Origin: Alphaproteobacteria bacterium
Lineage (GTDB): Bacteria; Pseudomonadota; Alphaproteobacteria; RF32; CAG-239
Reading direction: 5' to 3'
Assembly: GCA_015062535.1 (NCBI GenBank)
Contig: SUUK01000003.1
Span: 143,501-207,500, forward strand
DNA length: 64,000 bases
The position numbers were made by a program, and so were the translations under genes. The notes under the pieces are model-generated. The model saw nothing but the letters and a program-made list of their open reading frames with translations. It ran no database searches and had not been told where the DNA came from. Shown here piece after piece: positions 62,769-64,000 of this stretch (positions are counted from its first letter, which is position 1; each line of letters opens with the position of its first letter).

Positions 62769-64000
62769 TATAAAGTATGAAGAATTAAAAAATGCTAATA
62801 CAAAATCACCTCTTAAGTTCTATTGGGATTGCTCTAAAGGGTTTAGATGGGTTTTAGTTTATGATATTATTTATTCATTTTTGAATAGCTTTTTAAAGGT
62901 TGCAAATATTATAATTTTTTCTAAATTAATTGGGTACTTTTCTTCTATTTCTAAAGATGAATTTAATAGCACAAGAGTTCTATCTTATGTTGGGTTAATA
63001 TTACTTATTTTTTGTTTAACTCACCTAATTAGATATTTAAGAGAAACAATATCAGAAAAAGCACGTTCTATGCTTAGTTGGAGAGCCCGTATTTTTGCAT
63101 TTGATTATGTAAGTAATTATTCTTTATCTTACTTAAAAGATCAAAAAGCAGGCGTCATTGCTCAAAGAATAAGGGCTTTGGGTGATAATATATGGTGGCT
63201 TAAATTAAGCTTTGCAAGAATTACCTCTTGTATATTTTTAATAATAATTCCTCTTATTTTTATCGGAAATAAGAATACATATTTTATGTTAATTGTAATA
63301 ATGTTAGGGATATTGTCAGCAATATTTTCTTTTGTTATTTCAAAAAAATCATCCTCTCTTAATAAAAGAACAGAAGAAAAAACATCCAAATATAATGGTT
63401 TCGTTGCAGATAGCCTTACAAATATTTTATTAATTAAAATGTTTGGTGAAGAAAAAAATGAAAAAAAACGATTAGACAGAGAGTTAAAAATTTTGCAGGC
63501 ATATGAAAACAAAACTGCATTTTCTATAAACTTAATTCACGCAATACAAGAAATATTACTAGCAATATTTAGGGTATCTTCAGTTATTTTAGCTCTTTAC
63601 CTTTGGAGAGAAAATAGCATTAATTTAGAAGGAGTTATTGCTCTTTTATTACTTATTGATGATGTTATTCCTATGTTTTCTAGATTAATGCTTGATATTA
63701 CGCTAATTAGAAACAATGTTGCCAAACTTTCTGATTCACTTAAAGTTTTTGAAGCTCCTATTGATGCAAAAAATACTACTCTAAAAACACTTAAAATAAA
63801 AAATAGTAAGATAGAATTTAAAAATGTAAGGTTTGGCTATGAAGAAGAAAAAAATATTTTTGAAAATTTCAATTTAACAATTAATCCTTATGAAAAAGTT
63901 GGAATTGTAGGTAAAAGTGGTGGAGGAAAAAGTACTTTAGTGTCTCTTTTGCAGGGAAATTATAATTTAAATAGTGGTAAAATTCTAGTAGATGGCAAAG
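62761..64000 (+). CDS. ABC exporter half-transporter, second subunit (3' end outside window)
   Basis: Begins with ATG at 62761, overlapping the previous stop by eight bases. The first 413 codons are visible: six transmembrane helices (about 25-315) and the start of the ATPase domain with Walker A GKSGGGKST near residue 380. The rest is cut by the right edge, so the signature and Walker B cannot be checked, nor whether this site is degenerate as in many heterodimeric exporters. It has the same fold as the preceding gene but is not a near-identical duplicate. Confidence 0.85.
   Translation, partial: MFNIKYEELKNANTKSPLKFYWDCSKGFRWVLVYDIIYSFLNSFLKVANIIIFSKLIGYFSSISKDEFNSTRVLSYVGLILLIFCLTHLIRYLRETISEKARSMLSWRARIFAFDYVSNYSLSYLKDQKAGVIAQRIRALGDNIWWLKLSFARITSCIFLIIIPLIFIGNKNTYFMLIVIMLGILSAIFSFVISKKSSSLNKRTEEKTSKYNGFVADSLTNILLIKMFGEEKNEKKRLDRELKILQAYENKTAFSINLIHAIQEILLAIFRVSSVILALYLWRENSINLEGVIALLLLIDDVIPMFSRLMLDITLIRNNVAKLSDSLKVFEAPIDAKNTTLKTLKIKNSKIEFKNVRFGYEEEKNIFENFNLTINPYEKVGIVGKSGGGKSTLVSLLQGNYNLNSGKILVDGK

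Overview
The window comes from an AT-rich (roughly 30% G+C by eye) alphaproteobacterium. The markers are a GcrA cell-cycle regulator, a DUF2155 gene beside mlaD-type genes, a single long RelA/SpoT protein next to rpoZ and acpS, the lptB-hpf-ptsN string, and the pal-cpoB-tilS string. The low G+C, the Pmp-like autotransporter and several unrecognised exported proteins suggest a host-associated lineage, for example an uncultured gut alphaproteobacterium; that last step is inference. Gene content is mostly chromosomal housekeeping with small accessory pockets. No insertion sequence, prophage, CRISPR array or rRNA was found.

Left part (1-14.1 kb): clpX (cut by the edge) and clpP, a lone VirB8-like gene, a TolC-like lipoprotein with a C-terminal Ig-like domain, a membrane glycosyltransferase-like protein, a DUF2155 gene with two tandem MCE/MlaD genes, a Gld-type ABC operon (ATPase, fused permease/auxiliary protein, DUF4340), ettA and an exported unknown.

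Accessory pocket (14.2-17.8 kb): after rpmJ comes a threonyl-tRNA synthetase with no TGS or editing domain. It is preceded by a 34-codon leader peptide with four Thr codons among its last seven residues and a hairpin overlapping them, the hallmark of ribosome-mediated attenuation. Facing it is a four-gene operon: an exported SNase-like nuclease, two small membrane proteins, and a protein ending in an SSB-like acidic DIPF tail. This operon is headed by a 262-nt structured RNA with a consensus promoter, a long closing stem, several hairpins and a terminator whose 5' arm can pair instead with the RNA's own 5' region. This leader RNA and its operon are the best candidate here for an undescribed system.

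Middle (17.8-35.6 kb): acpS, DUF2062, rsh, rpoZ, gcrA, mrp, hflK-hflC-degP-like-holC, kdsD, an lptC-lptA fusion, lptB, hpf and ptsN (with no rpoN between lptB and hpf), a TrmN6-like methyltransferase and a ferredoxin.

Right part (35.7-64 kb): a large autotransporter with Pmp-like repeats, gltX, a MacAB-TolC-like export operon, rsmB, two genes of unknown function (polytopic membrane protein and TPR protein), ftsK, fabD-fabG, a short dcw cluster (mraZ, rsmH, ftsL, ftsI) with a visible four-repeat MraZ operator, pal-cpoB-tilS, tRNA-Asp, two unrecognised genes of odd composition, and a heterodimeric ABC exporter whose second gene is cut by the right edge.

The genes together describe envelope building (LPS transport, lipid transport, Tol-Pal, division), protein quality control (ClpXP, HflKC, Deg protease), stringent response and ribosome hibernation, with export and surface functions as the variable layer.
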